Below are positions 9,502 through 17,097 of a stretch of 20,878 nucleotides of DNA, one piece after another. Position 1 is the first letter of the stretch. Each line of letters opens with the position of its first letter. The translations under genes were made by a program, and so were the position numbers. The notes beneath the pieces are model-generated. The model ran no database searches. It had not been told where the DNA came from and worked only from the letters and a program-made list of their open reading frames with translations. The DNA is from Pseudazoarcus pumilus_A (GTDB lineage Bacteria > Pseudomonadota > Gammaproteobacteria > Burkholderiales > Rhodocyclaceae). The stretch lies in contig JAJLLM010000001.1 in the NCBI GenBank assembly GCA_033837965.1, forward strand, positions 1 to 20,878, read 5' to 3'.

Positions 9502-9508
9502 TTTCCGG

Positions 9509-9526
9509 GCAGGCCGAAGTGCCTGC
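9509..9526 (+). other. Short hairpin in the purL 5' leader
   Basis: GCAGGC and GCCTGC form a perfect 6-bp stem around a 6-base loop, between the -10 box and the purL start. It ends 20 bases before the ATG. There is no T run, so it is not a terminator. It is too small for a known purine riboswitch. Confidence 0.35.
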
Positions 9527-9546
9527 TCCAACCCCTCTCCGATAGC

Positions 9547-12500
9547 ATGTCCATGGCCGAACTCCTCAAGCTGCGCGGTAGCGCGGCAGTGTCTCCCGCC
9601 CGCCTTGCAAGACTTCAGCCAGAAATCGCCGGGCGGCTTCCTGCAGCCCGCTCGGTCGTCGCGCTTCACTGGTATTTCGTTGAACTGACCGCAGCGCTGT
9701 CCGAGCTTGAGCGTGGGCGCCTGATCGACCTGCTGGGGGCCGATGCGGTGGCCGACGGCGTTGCCGATCCAATGCTGCTGGTCGTGCCGCGTCTGGGCAC
9801 GATTTCGCCGTGGTCATCCAAGGCAACCGACATCGCGCATCAATGCGGTTTCGACAAGATCGTGCGGGTCGAGCGCGGCACGGCCTGGCTGTTTCCCGGA
9901 CTCAAGTCGCTGGCCGAAGCCGAGCGCAACACGCTCGCGCCGCTGCTGCACGACCGCATGACCGAATCGGTGCTGACGGGCTTCGACGAGGCCGACGCGC
10001 TGTTCCACCACTATGAGCCGCAGCCGCTCACCACCGTCGGCGTGCTGGCGGGCGGGCGTGATGCGCTGGTCGCCGCCAATACGGACCTGGGTCTGGCGCT
10101 GTCGGAAGACGAGATCGACTACCTCGTCGACAACTTCACCCGCATGCAGCGCGATCCGACCGACGTCGAACTGATGATGTTCGCGCAGGCCAACTCGGAG
10201 CACTGCCGCCACAAGATCTTCAATGCCGACTGGGTGATCGACGGCCAGCCGCAGGACAAGAGCCTCTTCGGCATGATCCGCGATACGCACAAGGCGCACC
10301 CGCAGGGCACCGTGGTGGCCTACTCGGACAACGCTTCGATCATCGAAGGTGCCGAAGGCGACCGTCTGTATCCGGATGCGGATGGCCGCTGGACCTATCA
10401 CCGCGAACTGACCCACATCCTGACCAAGGTCGAGACGCACAACCACCCGACGGCGATCTCGCCGTTCCCGGGCGCCTCCACCGGCGCCGGCGGCGAGATC
10501 CGCGACGAGGGCGCCACCGGGCGCGGCTCGCGCCCCAAGGCCGGCCTGACCGGTTTCTCGGTGTCCAACCTCAACATCCCGGATTTCGTTCAGCCCTGGG
10601 AGGCCGCCTACGGCAAGCCCGAGCGCATCGCCTCGGCGCTGGACATCATGATCGAAGGCCCGCTCGGCGGCGCCGCGTTCAACAACGAATTCGGTCGTCC
10701 CAACCTCGCCGGCTACTTCCGTACCTTCGAGCAGAAGGTCGAGGGCGAGGTGCGTGGCTATCACAAGCCCATCATGATCGCAGGCGGTCTGGGCAACATC
10801 CAGGATCAGCAGTCCTTCAAGATCGAGTTCGCGCCCGGCACGCTGCTGATCCAGCTCGGCGGCCCGGGCATGCTGATCGGTCTGGGTGGCGGCGCGGCCT
10901 CCAGCATGGCGACCGGCACCAACACCGCCGATCTGGATTTCGCTTCGGTACAGCGCGGTAACCCCGAGATCCAGCGCCGTTGCCAGGAGGTCATCGACGC
11001 GTGCTGGCAGCAGGGCGCCGACAACCCCATCCTGTCCATCCACGACGTCGGTGCCGGCGGTCTGTCCAACGCCATGCCGGAGCTGGCCGATTCGGCCAGG
11101 CTCGGCGCGCACTTCGAGCTGCGCGAGGTGCATATCGAAGAACCGGGCATGAGCCCGCGCGAGATCTGGAGCAACGAGTCGCAGGAGCGTTACGTACTGG
11201 CGGTGGCACCCGAGCGGCTGGCCGATTTCCGTGCCATCTGCGAGCGCGAGCGCTGCCCGTTTGCGGTGCTCGGTACGGCGACCGATGACGGCCATCTGAC
11301 CGTTTCCGACCGTCACTTCGGCAACAAGCCGGTGGACATGGAGATGCAGGTGCTGCTCGGCAAGCCGCCGAAAATGACGCGCGACGTGTCGCGTCGTGCC
11401 GTGCACCTGCCCCCCTTCGACCTGACCGATCTCGACCTGCGCGACGCCGCCTTCCGCGTGCTGCGCCTGCCCACGGTGGCGAGCAAGAGCTTCCTCATCA
11501 CCATCGGCGATCGCTCGGTCGGCGGCCTCACGGCGCGCGACCAGATGGTCGGGCCGTGGCAGATTCCGGTCGCGGACGTTGCCGTCACCGCGCTGGATTT
11601 CCACGGCTACAAGGGCGAGGCCTTCGCCATGGGCGAGCGCACGCCGCTGGCCTGCCTGGATGCACCGGCGTCCGGCCGCATGGCGGTGGGCGAGGCCATC
11701 ACCAACATCGCCGCGGCCGACATCGCCGATCTGGGCCAGGTCAAGCTGTCCGCCAACTGGATGGCGGCGGCGGGCCACAAGGGCGAGGACGCGCGCCTGT
11801 TTGACACTGTCGCCACCGTATCGCGTTTCTGCCAGGACGCCGGACTGTCGATTCCGGTCGGCAAGGATTCGTTGTCGATGCGCACGGCCTGGAACGACGC
11901 CGGCGAGGACAAGCAGGTCGTCGCGCCGCTGTCGCTGATCGTCACTTCCTTCGCGCCGGTGCAGGACATCCGTCGCACCCTGACGCCGCAACTCCGGCTG
12001 GAGGAGGGGGTGGAGACCGAACTGCTGCTGATCGACCTCGGCCATGGCGCGAACCGGCTCGGCGCCTCGGCGCTCGCTCAGGTGTACGGCTCGGTCGGCG
12101 AACAGGCGCCGGATGTCAGCGCCGCCAGCCTCAAGGCCTTCTTCGCCGCCATCCAGACCCTGCGCGCGGACGGTCTGCTGCTGGCCTACCACGACCGCAG
12201 CGACGGCGGCCTGTTCGCCACGCTGTGCGAAATGGCCTTTGCCTCGAAGTGCGGGTTGTCCATCGTGCTCGATACGGTGTGCTACGACACCGCGGCCAAT
12301 GATGTGGACGGCCTCGACAAGCACCCCGATACCCTCAAGGGACGTTTCAACGACCGCATCATCGCCGGGCTGTTCGCCGAGGAGCTCGGGGCGGTGGTGC
12401 AGATTCGCCGTGACGACCGCTCCCGTGTCGCCGGTCTGCTGCGCGAGGCGGGGCTGGCCTGCCACTTCATCGGTGAGCCCAATGACAGCGACACGCTGCG

Positions 12501-13482
12501 CGTGCGCCGCAACGCCAGACTGGTGTTCGAGGCCTCGCGCGTGGAGCTGCTGCAGGCGTGGTCGGAAACCAGCTATCGCATCGCGGCCTTGCGTGATGAC
12601 GCCACCTGCGCGCGCGAGGAATTCGATGCCCTGGCCGACGCCGGCGATCCCGGCCTGTCGATGGCGCTGGGCTTTGATGCGGCAGAAGACGTTGCCGCGC
12701 CGATGATCGCCACCGGTAGCCGGCCGAAGATCGCCATCCTGCGTGAGCAGGGCGTGAACTCGCAGGTTGAGATGGCGGCCGCTTTCGAGCGTGCCGGCTT
12801 TGCGCCGTACGACGTGCATATGTCCGACCTGCAGGCCGGCCGCTACCAGTTGAGCGACTTCCACGGCCTCGCCGCCTGCGGTGGCTTCTCCTACGGCGAC
12901 GTGCTCGGCGCCGGGCAGGGCTGGGCCAAGTCCATCCTGTTCAACCCGCAGTTGCGCGACGCCTTCGAAGCCTTCTTCGGGCGCGACGACACCTTCGCGC
13001 TGGGCGTCTGCAACGGCTGCCAGATGATGGCGCAGCTGGCCTCGATCATTCCGGGCGCCGCGCATTGGCCGACCTTCCAGCGCAACCGCAGCGAGCAGTT
13101 CGAGGCGCGCTTCGTGATGGCGGAAATTGCCGAAAGCCCGTCCATCCTGTTTGCCGGCATGGCGGGCAGCCGCATGCCCATCGTGGTGAGCCACGGTGAG
13201 GGCAGGGCCGTGTTCGCCTCTGAGGCCGACCGCGCCGCAGCGCTGACGGCGGTGCGCTACGTCGACAACCGGGGCGCGGTGGCCACCCGTTATCCCGCCA
13301 ATCCCAACGGCTCGCCGGACGGCCTGGCCGGTCTGACCACGGCCGATGGTCGTTTCACGATCATGATGCCGCACCCCGAGCGCAGCTTCCGCACGGTGCA
13401 GATGAGCTGGGCACCGCCGGGGATGGGCGAGGATTCGCCGTGGGCACGCATGTTCCGCAACGCCCGCGTCTGGCTGGGCTGA
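9547..13482 (+). CDS. purL: Phosphoribosylformylglycinamidine synthase (single-chain, large type)
   Basis: PurL converts FGAR, glutamine and ATP to FGAM in purine synthesis (EC 6.3.5.3). The 1311-residue chain is the fused gammaproteobacterial/betaproteobacterial type, close to the length of E. coli PurL. An N-terminal PurS-like region (about 1-150) and a linker come first. Two AIRS-type synthase halves follow, with AQANSEHCRHKIF (His219) and the nucleotide-binding KVETHNHPTAISPFPGAST loop (His298, His300). The C-terminal glutamine amidotransferase (about 1058-1311) has GVCNGCQMM with nucleophile Cys1155 and the His1276-Glu1278 pair in PHPERS. A second ATG six bases downstream (MAELLKLRG) is an equally good start, because neither has a clear ribosome site. 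All catalytic motifs are intact. Confidence 0.97.
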   Translation: MSMAELLKLRGSAAVSPARLARLQPEIAGRLPAARSVVALHWYFVELTAALSELERGRLIDLLGADAVADGVADPMLLVVPRLGTISPWSSKATDIAHQCGFDKIVRVERGTAWLFPGLKSLAEAERNTLAPLLHDRMTESVLTGFDEADALFHHYEPQPLTTVGVLAGGRDALVAANTDLGLALSEDEIDYLVDNFTRMQRDPTDVELMMFAQANSEHCRHKIFNADWVIDGQPQDKSLFGMIRDTHKAHPQGTVVAYSDNASIIEGAEGDRLYPDADGRWTYHRELTHILTKVETHNHPTAISPFPGASTGAGGEIRDEGATGRGSRPKAGLTGFSVSNLNIPDFVQPWEAAYGKPERIASALDIMIEGPLGGAAFNNEFGRPNLAGYFRTFEQKVEGEVRGYHKPIMIAGGLGNIQDQQSFKIEFAPGTLLIQLGGPGMLIGLGGGAASSMATGTNTADLDFASVQRGNPEIQRRCQEVIDACWQQGADNPILSIHDVGAGGLSNAMPELADSARLGAHFELREVHIEEPGMSPREIWSNESQERYVLAVAPERLADFRAICERERCPFAVLGTATDDGHLTVSDRHFGNKPVDMEMQVLLGKPPKMTRDVSRRAVHLPPFDLTDLDLRDAAFRVLRLPTVASKSFLITIGDRSVGGLTARDQMVGPWQIPVADVAVTALDFHGYKGEAFAMGERTPLACLDAPASGRMAVGEAITNIAAADIADLGQVKLSANWMAAAGHKGEDARLFDTVATVSRFCQDAGLSIPVGKDSLSMRTAWNDAGEDKQVVAPLSLIVTSFAPVQDIRRTLTPQLRLEEGVETELLLIDLGHGANRLGASALAQVYGSVGEQAPDVSAASLKAFFAAIQTLRADGLLLAYHDRSDGGLFATLCEMAFASKCGLSIVLDTVCYDTAANDVDGLDKHPDTLKGRFNDRIIAGLFAEELGAVVQIRRDDRSRVAGLLREAGLACHFIGEPNDSDTLRVRRNARLVFEASRVELLQAWSETSYRIAALRDDATCAREEFDALADAGDPGLSMALGFDAAEDVAAPMIATGSRPKIAILREQGVNSQVEMAAAFERAGFAPYDVHMSDLQAGRYQLSDFHGLAACGGFSYGDVLGAGQGWAKSILFNPQLRDAFEAFFGRDDTFALGVCNGCQMMAQLASIIPGAAHWPTFQRNRSEQFEARFVMAEIAESPSILFAGMAGSRMPIVVSHGEGRAVFASEADRAAALTAVRYVDNRGAVATRYPANPNGSPDGLAGLTTADGRFTIMMPHPERSFRTVQMSWAPPGMGEDSPWARMFRNARVWLG

Positions 13483-13492
13483 GTCCGCAGCG

Positions 13493-13531
13493 TGCGCAAT
13501 TGCCCGGCCGGGTGGCCGGTGCAATCGCGCA
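13493..13531. other. Long imperfect stem-loop after purL, no T run
   Basis: A 17-base left arm (13493-13509) pairs with an 18-base right arm (13514-13531) around GGGT. There is one mismatch and one bulged T, and the inner six pairs are GC only. It starts 11 bp after the purL stop. Neither strand has a T run after it, so it is not a canonical intrinsic terminator. It could instead stabilise the mRNA 3' end or be a repeated extragenic element. Confidence 0.55.
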
Positions 13532-13546
13532 CATGCTGTTGGCAAA

Positions 13547-13606
13547 TGTAAGCAAGCCCGTCGGTTTGTAAGCCGCGCCCATCAAGGCTTTGAGCGCCGC
13601 TAGACT
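13547..13606 (+). promoter_or_regulatory. Candidate promoter with TGTAAGC direct repeats
   Basis: TGTAAGC occurs at 13547-13553 and again at 13567-13573, exactly 20 bp apart. CTAGACT at 13600-13606 resembles a -10 box and is one base from the sigma-S-type CTATACT. No -35 match is found. The repeats sit where an activator would bind. The rest of the spacer 13483-13636 holds only the stem-loop described separately. Confidence 0.3.
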
Positions 13607-13636
13607 GCAGGCTCGCAAACACAAAAGGAGCGAGTC

Positions 13637-13921
13637 ATGCGAAACCAAACCCGCGTTCTGCCGATGCTGCTGGCCATTCCGTTCTTCGTCCTGGTCGGTT
13701 GCTCGGAGCCCGGACCAGCCGAGAAGGCAGGCCAGTCCATCGACAAGGCGGTCGAGGATGTTCGTGACAAGCTTGATCCCCAGGGACCTGCCGAGAGCGC
13801 CGGCGAGAAGCTCGATAACGCCGTCGAAAGCATGAAGGAAGCCATCGATAATGACGGCCCTGCCGAGAATGCCGGCGAGAAGATTGACGAAGCCACCGAG
13901 AAGATGACCGACGGCAAATGA
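13637..13921 (+). CDS. Small lipoprotein with tandem 24-residue repeats, unknown function
   Basis: This is a 94-residue predicted lipoprotein. The signal sequence ends in the lipobox LVGC, with Cys22 as the lipidated residue. Ser follows at +2, so outer-membrane sorting is expected. The mature part is almost entirely 2.9 copies of a 24-residue helical repeat that starts GPAExAG, with the rest amphipathic and rich in Asp, Glu and Lys. AGGAG lies before the ATG. The gene is followed 12 bp later by the DUF1328 gene, with which it is likely co-transcribed. I know no assigned function. The composition recalls hydrophilic stress or murein-linked small lipoproteins, but that is only a resemblance. 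Confidence 0.85.
   Translation: MRNQTRVLPMLLAIPFFVLVGCSEPGPAEKAGQSIDKAVEDVRDKLDPQGPAESAGEKLDNAVESMKEAIDNDGPAENAGEKIDEATEKMTDGK
13712..13918 (+). repeat. In-frame tandem repeats (72 bp unit) in the lipoprotein gene
   Basis: Three units begin at residues 26, 50 and 74, each with GPAE followed by K, S or N and then AG. The first two are 24 residues and the last is 21. The units have diverged at both protein and DNA level, so the array is old rather than a recent slippage product. Confidence 0.75.
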
Positions 13922-13933
13922 CAGGAGGCGCAC

Positions 13934-14095
13934 ATGCTCGGATGGACACTGATCTTTCTGGGCGTTGCGCTGGTTGCCGGCCTGCTCGGTTTCACCGGCA
14001 TCGCCGGAACGGCAGCCGGAATCGCCAAGGTGTTGTTCTTCATCTTCGTGGTTCTGTTCGTGCTGTCGCTGTTCACCGGCCAGCGTCTCGCCTGA
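13934..14095 (+). CDS. DUF1328 (YtjA-like) small membrane protein
   Basis: This 53-residue protein starts MLGWTLIFLGVALVAGLLGF and ends LFTGQRLA. It has two membrane segments (about 3-22 and 31-49) joined by a short Gly/Ala turn (TGIAGTAAGIAK). Length, the N-terminal Trp and the GFTGIAG motif fit the DUF1328 family, which has no established function. A strong AGGAGG lies five bases before the ATG. The gene starts 12 bp after the repeat-lipoprotein gene and ends just before a terminator, so it closes that two-gene unit. It is easily missed because of its size. Confidence 0.85.
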   Translation: MLGWTLIFLGVALVAGLLGFTGIAGTAAGIAKVLFFIFVVLFVLSLFTGQRLA

Positions 14096-14113
14096 CCTGA
14101 AACAATGCACATG

Positions 14114-14151
14114 CCCGCGCCCGGTTCGTCCGGCCGCGGGTTTTCTTTTTT
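14114..14151 (+). terminator. Rho-independent terminator after the DUF1328 gene
   Basis: CCCGCG-C-CCGG pairs with CCGG-C-CGCGGG (a C-C mismatch) around a TTCGT loop. It is followed by a T-rich tract of eleven bases with one C. It begins 18 bp after the DUF1328 stop. Confidence 0.85.
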
Positions 14152-14191
14152 GGCGTGCGGCTTCTTCAGGGTCTGCCGCGGGCGTTTCTGC

Positions 14192-14221
14192 TTGCGGTAC
14201 GGCGTCGGCATTCGGCAGAAT
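14192..14221 (+). promoter_or_regulatory. Candidate promoter for the DUF2946-pcuAC unit
   Basis: TTGCGG and CAGAAT are separated by 18 bp, 27 bp before the DUF2946 ATG. The match to consensus is modest (four of six bases each). A promoter is expected here because a terminator lies just upstream. Nothing else is seen in the spacer 14152-14248. Confidence 0.3.
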
Positions 14222-14248
14222 GCGACGTCCCGTGATCGTTTCGAAGCC

Positions 14249-14632
14249 ATGCGCCGACTCGTTTCCCTGCAACGCAGCATTGCCCGCCTGCTCATGCTCG
14301 TGATGCTGGCCGCGGCCCTGTTTCCGGTGCTGGCGCACGCGTCCGCATCGGTTCATGGCCCGGCGTCGGGCTGGATCGAGGTGTGCACGGTCAATGGTGT
14401 CGAGACGCGTGCCGCACCGGCGCAGGATGACCCTGCACGGCCGGCCATGCTGGTCGAGCACTGCCCCTATTGCCTGGTCTCGTCGCTCGACGACCTGCTT
14501 CCGCCGGTGTCCGCGTCGCCTGTCGTCCCGGCCGAGCGAGATGGCAGCCATGTCCTGCCCGCACTTCCGCTCCCGCCGGCGGCGACCGTCTGGTCTGCCG
14601 CGCATCCGCGCGCGCCGCCCGCGCTCGTCTGA
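14249..14632 (+). CDS. DUF2946 family protein, probable copper-associated membrane/periplasmic protein
   Basis: The product is 127 residues from the ATG at 14249. The frame is open further upstream, but that part runs back through the terminator and is not protein-like. An N-terminal hydrophobic segment (about 11-34, LLMLVMLAAALFPVLAHASA) is a signal peptide or anchor. The mature part has Cys46 in a short EVCTVNGVE context and a HCPYC motif (His71, Cys72, Cys75), the hallmark I associate with DUF2946. A Pro/Ala-rich tail follows. DUF2946 genes often sit beside copper chaperones or TonB receptors, and here pcuAC follows after 115 bp. Metal binding by HCPYC is inference. The start has only a weak ribosome site. 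Confidence 0.78.
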   Translation: MRRLVSLQRSIARLLMLVMLAAALFPVLAHASASVHGPASGWIEVCTVNGVETRAAPAQDDPARPAMLVEHCPYCLVSSLDDLLPPVSASPVVPAERDGSHVLPALPLPPAATVWSAAHPRAPPALV

Positions 14633-14640
14633 GCGTGTGT

Positions 14641-14656
14641 CCCCGCGACTGCGGGG
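14641..14656 (+). other. Small GC hairpin between the DUF2946 gene and pcuAC
   Basis: CCCCGC and GCGGGG pair perfectly around GACT, 8 bp after the DUF2946 stop. The nearest T run (four bases) is 10 bp away, so it is at best a partial terminator. It could lower read-through into pcuAC. The rest of the 14633-14747 spacer shows no clear promoter. Confidence 0.35.
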
Positions 14657-14747
14657 CCGGTCCTGATTTTCCCTTCTGTCGTATTCACGGTCGCCGCGCC
14701 GAGTGCGCGGGCCGTCCTTGTGTCTGATTCATCATCGTGAGGTCACC

Positions 14748-15242
14748 ATGAGAAAACTGTTCGCCCTGTCCGCCTTTGCCTTCCTCCTGCCGTGTCTTGC
14801 CCAGGCGCACGACCATGTTGCTGCCCCGGCCGGGGCTTCCGTGCAGGTCAGCGACCCCTGGGTGCGGGCCACGGTCCCGCAGCAACGTTCCACCGGAGCC
14901 TTCATGAGTCTGACCGCGAGCAGCGATGCGCGACTGGTCGGTGTCGCTTCGCCGGCGGCCAAGGTGGTCGAACTGCACGAGATGACGCTGGGCGCCGACA
15001 AGGTCATGCGCATGCGGGCTGTCGAGGGCCTGGACCTGCCGGCCGGCAAGCCGGTGGCGCTGACGTCGGGTGGCTACCATGTGATGCTGATCGATCTCGC
15101 TGCGCAGGTGAAGGAGGGCGATCGCGTGCCGCTGACGCTGACGGTGGAACTGGCCGACGGCAAGCGTGAGTCGATTGCGGTCGAGGCGGTGGCGCGTTCG
15201 CTTACCCACGGCCATGGCGCCGGCGGTGGTCACAGACACTGA
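14748..15242 (+). CDS. Periplasmic copper chaperone PCuAC
   Basis: PCuAC proteins bind Cu(I) in the periplasm and pass it to the CuA or CuB site of cytochrome c oxidase, often with Sco. The product is 164 residues from the ATG at 14748, which has GAGG five bases upstream. The signal peptide ends AQA at residue 20. The cupredoxin-like domain begins VSDPWVRATVP. Copper ligands are visible as His77 in LHEM, Met89 in MRMR, and His111/Met113 in YHVM. The spacing is H-x11-M-x21-HxM, close to the family motif. The C-terminus adds a His-rich tail (HGHGAGGGHRH) that may bind further metal. The gene lies downstream of DUF2946 and ends at a strong terminator. Confidence 0.93.
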   Translation: MRKLFALSAFAFLLPCLAQAHDHVAAPAGASVQVSDPWVRATVPQQRSTGAFMSLTASSDARLVGVASPAAKVVELHEMTLGADKVMRMRAVEGLDLPAGKPVALTSGGYHVMLIDLAAQVKEGDRVPLTLTVELADGKRESIAVEAVARSLTHGHGAGGGHRH

Positions 15243-15262
15243 GAGCGGATGTCCGGAAACAA

Positions 15263-15290
15263 AAAACGGGGCGCCTTGGCGCCCCGTTTT
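15263..15290. terminator. Bidirectional terminator between pcuAC and lpdA
   Basis: A perfect 28-bp palindrome has AAAACGGGGCGCC as left arm, a TT centre and the exact complement on the right. The plus strand ends in TTTT for pcuAC. The minus strand ends in six T residues (15266-15261) for the pyruvate dehydrogenase operon. It lies in the 62-bp gap between the convergent stop codons. Confidence 0.92.
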
Positions 15291-15304
15291 CCTTGCGCAG
15301 CCGT

Positions 15305-17083
15305 TCAGCGCTTGCGCGGTGCCGGCAGGTCGGTGCAGCTGCCGTGGGCGACTTCGGCGGCCATGCCGATGGATTCGCCCAGCGTCGGGTGCGGGTGGAT
15401 GGTCTTGCCGATGTCCACCGCGTCCGCGCCCATCTCGACGGCCAGACATACTTCGCCGATGAGATCGCCAGCATGCGTGCCGACAATCGCGCCGCCGATG
15501 ATGCGGTGGGTGTTCTTGTCGAACAGCAGCTTGGTGAAGCCCTCGTCGCGGCCGTTGGCAATCGCGCGGCCCGATGCGGCCCACGGGAACACCGCCTTCT
15601 CGTAGTCGATGCCCTTGGCCTTGGCTTCGAGTTCGGTCAGGCCGGCCCAGGCCACTTCCGGGTCGGTGTAGGCCACGGACGGGATCTGCAGCGCGTCGAA
15701 GCTCGATTTCTGGCCGGCCGCGACTTCCGCCGCGACGTGGCCTTCATGCACCGCCTTGTGCGCCAGCATGGGCTGGCCGACGATGTCGCCGATGGCGAAG
15801 ATGTGGCTCACGTTGGTGCGTTGCTGGTTGTCGACTTCGATGAAGCCGCGATCCGTCACCGCCACGCCGGCCTTGTCGGCACCGATCTTCTTGCCGTTGG
15901 GGCTGCGGCCCACGGCGACCAGCACGAGGTCGTAGCGCTGGGCGTCGGCGGGGGCCTTCTCGCCCTCGAACTTCACCCAGATGCCGTCTTTCTTGGCCTC
16001 GGCCGAGACCGTCTTGGTCTTCAGCATGACGTTGTCGAAACGGTGGGCGTTGACCTTTTCCCACACCTTGACGAGGTCACGGTCGGCGCCCTGCATCAGG
16101 CCGTCCATCATCTCGACCACGTCGATCTTCGCGCCCAGCGTTGAATACACCGTGGCCATTTCGAGGCCGATGATACCGCCGCCGATGACCAGCATCTTCT
16201 TCGGTAAGGACTTCAGTTCCAGCGCGCCGGTGGAGTCCACCACGCGCGGGTCTTCCGGCATGAAGGGCAGTTTCACCGCCTGACTGCCGGCGGCGATGAT
16301 GCATTGCTTGAACTTGACGACCTTCTTCTCGCCGGTCTTGTCCTGCGCGTCACCGCCGGTCAGTTCGACCGCGACATGGTTGGGGTCGAGGAAGGTGCCG
16401 TAGCCGCGCACGACCTCGACCTTGCGGCCCTTGGCCATGCCGGCCAGACCGCCGGTGAGTTTGCCGACCACTTTTTCCTTGTGGGCGCGCAGCTTGTCGA
16501 TGTCGATCTTGGGCGCCTTGAATTCGATGCCGAGTTCTGCGAAGTGGCTGACCTCGTCCATCACGCCGGCCACGTGCAGCAGGGCCTTGGACGGGATGCA
16601 GCCGACGTTCAGGCACACGCCGCCGAGCGTGGGGTAACGCTCGACCAGCACCGTCTTGAGGCCCAGATCGGCCGCGCGGAAGGCGGCCGAATAGCCGCCG
16701 GGGCCGGCGCCGAGCACCAGCACGTCGCACTCGATGTCGGCACCGCCGGAATGACTGGCGGCAGCCGGCGCGGGGGCCGCAGCGGCCGGGGCCGGGGCGG
16801 CCTCGGCTTTCTGCGCGGGGGCGGACGGCGCCGCAGCGGCTGCACCGGCGGCTTCCATTTCCAGCAGCACGCTGCCTTCGGAGACCTTGTCGCCGACCTT
16901 GACCAGCACCTTCCTGACCGTGCCGGCTTCGGGCGAGGGCACGTCCATCGTGGCCTTGTCGGACTCCAGCGTGCAGATCGCGTCTTCCTTCTTGAGCGTG
17001 TCGCCTGCCTTCACGAACAGCTCGATGACCGGGACTGCGTCGAAATCGCCGATGTCCGGGACCTTTACTTCCATCGTTGCCAT
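15305..17083 (-). CDS. lpdA: Dihydrolipoyl dehydrogenase (E3) with N-terminal lipoyl domain
   Basis: This is the E3 subunit of pyruvate dehydrogenase, which reoxidises dihydrolipoamide with NAD+ (EC 1.8.1.4). The product is 592 residues, longer than a plain E3 (about 470), because it starts with a lipoyl domain (about 2-78, lipoyl Lys43 in ESDKATM) and an Ala/Pro hinge (about 80-115). The flavoprotein part has GAGPGG (125-130) for FAD, the redox disulfide Cys157/Cys162 in GGVCLNVGC, an NAD site around VIGGGIIGLE, and the C-terminal HPHPTLGE with the active-site His and Glu. Such lipoyl-E3 fusions are known from Neisseria and other Betaproteobacteria. GGGAGG lies six bases before the ATG. It is the last gene of aceE-aceF-lpdA, 14 bp after aceF. 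Confidence 0.97.
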   Translation of the reverse strand: MATMEVKVPDIGDFDAVPVIELFVKAGDTLKKEDAICTLESDKATMDVPSPEAGTVRKVLVKVGDKVSEGSVLLEMEAAGAAAAAPSAPAQKAEAAPAPAAAAPAPAAASHSGGADIECDVLVLGAGPGGYSAAFRAADLGLKTVLVERYPTLGGVCLNVGCIPSKALLHVAGVMDEVSHFAELGIEFKAPKIDIDKLRAHKEKVVGKLTGGLAGMAKGRKVEVVRGYGTFLDPNHVAVELTGGDAQDKTGEKKVVKFKQCIIAAGSQAVKLPFMPEDPRVVDSTGALELKSLPKKMLVIGGGIIGLEMATVYSTLGAKIDVVEMMDGLMQGADRDLVKVWEKVNAHRFDNVMLKTKTVSAEAKKDGIWVKFEGEKAPADAQRYDLVLVAVGRSPNGKKIGADKAGVAVTDRGFIEVDNQQRTNVSHIFAIGDIVGQPMLAHKAVHEGHVAAEVAAGQKSSFDALQIPSVAYTDPEVAWAGLTELEAKAKGIDYEKAVFPWAASGRAIANGRDEGFTKLLFDKNTHRIIGGAIVGTHAGDLIGEVCLAVEMGADAVDIGKTIHPHPTLGESIGMAAEVAHGSCTDLPAPRKR

Positions 17084-17097
17084 GGTGCGCCTCCCGG

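Noticed and set aside
9814..13545. 1243-codon open frame on the minus strand across purL
   Set aside because: It is fully antisense to an intact, motif-rich PurL. The predicted protein is rich in Arg, His, Gln and Ala with no recognisable domain, typical of a GC-rich codon-bias shadow.
14105..14248. Upstream extension of the DUF2946 reading frame
   Set aside because: It runs through the terminator and T tract and has no ribosome site. The hydrophobic signal begins only after the ATG at 14249.
14737..14746. GTGA-GG-TCAC dyad at the pcuAC ribosome site
   Set aside because: The arms are only 4 bp and the sequence is explained by the ribosome binding site.
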